Below, piece after piece: positions 12,641 to 13,550 of a stretch of DNA of 13,550 nt. The notes beneath the pieces were generated by a model, which did no database searches, was not told where the DNA came from, and saw only the letters and a list, made by a program, of their open reading frames with translations. A program made the translations under genes and the position numbers. Source of the stretch: Campylobacterota bacterium (GTDB lineage: Bacteria; Campylobacterota; Campylobacteria; Campylobacterales; Sulfurovaceae); assembly GCA_015488875.1 (NCBI GenBank), contig WFMX01000184.1:1-13550 (forward strand), given 5' to 3'. Position 1 is the stretch's first letter, and each line of letters opens with the position of its first letter.

Positions 12641-12898
12641 ATGCCAAAAAAAGTCAGCAGATCAAGATATGCTCTTGGTCTCTCCATACGGGTATTGATG
12701 ATAATCACTATCGTCATAGTAGCATTTGGTGTATATCTAGGTATTTTACTATATGGGGAGAACTCTTTGACTGTTTTGAGTCAACTAAAGCAGTCAGAGA
12801 GAAATTTATTGAGAGAAGCACAAGAGTTGAAAAGCGAAAATCAGAGACTACAAAAAGAGTCTTTTGAGCTAAAGCAATTAGCAGTATGGGAGGAGTAA
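12641..12898 (+). CDS. FtsB/DivIC-like septum formation initiator (divisome protein)
   Basis: An 85-residue bitopic membrane protein: a short basic N-terminus (PKKVSRSR), one transmembrane helix at about residues 17-38 (VLMIITIVIVAFGVYLGILL), then a periplasmic leucine-rich coiled coil to about residue 80 (heptad-like LSQLKQSERNLLREAQELKS). This layout matches FtsB/DivIC, which binds FtsL and FtsQ/DivIB in the division complex. The length is right for FtsB (about 100). The eno-ftsB-exported coiled-coil order recurs in Campylobacterota as I recall. The ribosome-binding site is weak (AGG far from the ATG), suggesting dependence on eno translation. Its final codons (TGG GAG GAG TAA) hold the Shine-Dalgarno of the next gene. 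Coiled-coil similarity alone is low-information, so the assignment relies on context. Confidence 0.75.
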   Translation: MPKKVSRSRYALGLSIRVLMIITIVIVAFGVYLGILLYGENSLTVLSQLKQSERNLLREAQELKSENQRLQKESFELKQLAVWEE

Positions 12899-12901
12899 TT
12901 C

Positions 12902-13550
12902 ATGTATAAAAGAGGAATTGTAATAATAGCACTGATGTCAGGTCTATATGCGTCAGAAAATCCATATGCGGTAAATGATGCACTAGACAAGATAGAGACT
13001 GAAGAGGATTTTTTGTTGGATTCTATAGCCAAAGAGCAAAAAAATATAACCGAAGAGAAAGTCATCACAAAGAGAGAGCAAAAGCAGACGAAAAACGAAG
13101 CTAAGACCAAAGCAAAACCTATCGAAAAAAAATCTACAGAGAGCAGTATCAAAAAAGTAGAAAATCAAAAAGCAGAAAAACTTGATAAAGAAAAAACTTC
13201 AAAAAAGAAGCCAAAAGAGTCTAAAAATAGTAAATTAGGCAAAGAGTTGACAGTCGAAGAAGATATGAATGAAGCTAACCTCGGAGAGTCGGAAGATGCC
13301 ATAGAGACTATGGAGGAAGAGACTGAACCTAACACTAAGCAAAATAACTCAACAAAGAGAGTACAAAATGAGCAAGCAGATAAAGAGAAGCCTATCGTTG
13401 TCGTAAATAAAAAAAGTAAACAAGATGCGGCTACAAATGCCAAACTCACTAAAGAGGCTAGATTGAAAAATCAGATCAAAGAGGTGGATAGGAAGATCAA
13501 GGCTCTTGAAAAAAAGCTCAAAATTGCTAAACAAAAAGCTATTGCCGAGA
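12902..13550 (+). CDS. Exported Lys/Glu-rich coiled-coil protein, N-terminal part (possible AMIN-domain protein)
   Basis: The frame opens with ATG at 12902, only three bases after the preceding stop, with GGAGG placed seven to eight bases upstream, and stays open to the window end (216 codons seen). A signal peptide is likely (YKRGIVIIALMSGLYA), followed by SENPYAV. After about residue 40 the sequence is low in complexity and very charged, about one residue in five being lysine, ending in a coiled-coil-like EARLKNQIKEVDRKIKALEK. In Campylobacterota the gene after eno and the FtsB-like gene commonly encodes an exported protein with a C-terminal AMIN (peptidoglycan-binding) domain; that part would lie beyond the window, so this is inference from gene order. 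The 3' end is missing here. Confidence 0.75.
   Translation, partial: MYKRGIVIIALMSGLYASENPYAVNDALDKIETEEDFLLDSIAKEQKNITEEKVITKREQKQTKNEAKTKAKPIEKKSTESSIKKVENQKAEKLDKEKTSKKKPKESKNSKLGKELTVEEDMNEANLGESEDAIETMEEETEPNTKQNNSTKRVQNEQADKEKPIVVVNKKSKQDAATNAKLTKEARLKNQIKEVDRKIKALEKKLKIAKQKAIAE

Overview
The window looks like chromosomal DNA of a Campylobacterota bacterium close to Sulfurovum/Sulfurimonas. This rests on three things: the gene order recA - eno - FtsB/DivIC-like - long charged exported protein (usual in that phylum), the RecA N-terminus (MAMDANKQKAL, as I recall from Sulfurimonas), and AT-rich coding rich in ATA, CTA and AGA codons. No tRNA, rRNA, CRISPR array, integrase or transposase gene is visible.

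Layout. Bases 1-2246 hold a hairpin repeat and a minus-strand pair, rluB then rarA (rRNA pseudouridine synthase and clamp-loader-like ATPase). Bases 2247-3825 hold a second copy of the repeat, a tiny lipoprotein, a decayed plus-strand membrane-protein remnant and a periplasmic protein that joins an LprI-type domain to a PliI-type lysozyme-inhibitor domain. Bases 3969-4906 hold riboflavin synthase translationally coupled to a small cupin. Divergent from these are two secreted plus-strand proteins: a glycoside hydrolase family 8 protein whose catalytic acid Glu is replaced by Arg, and a protein of five exact 48-residue repeats. Bases 6934-8758 form a block with different codon use: an FrxA/NfsB-like nitroreductase and a CDP-alcohol phosphatidyltransferase on the minus strand, divergent from a TagD-like cytidylyltransferase. 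The last two could make and use a CDP-activated alcohol. Bases 8759-9168 are a gene-free repeat island. Then come an unrecognised exported protein (minus), recA, eno, an FtsB/DivIC-like protein and an exported coiled-coil protein cut by the window end.

Most promoters I could see share an extended -10 (TGnTATAAT) and lack a good -35 box. Several long open frames start upstream of the likely start; I moved starts for riboflavin synthase, the GH8 protein, the cupin, the 9169-9996 protein and recA, using Shine-Dalgarno position, promoter position and family N-termini.

Most of the window is ordinary housekeeping. I found no clear new multi-gene system. The best leads are the Arg-substituted GH8 protein beside the 48-residue-repeat protein, the CDP-alcohol pair with a phosphatidylcholine-synthase-type motif spacing, and a family of hairpin repeats whose copies differ in ways that keep pairing on one strand.
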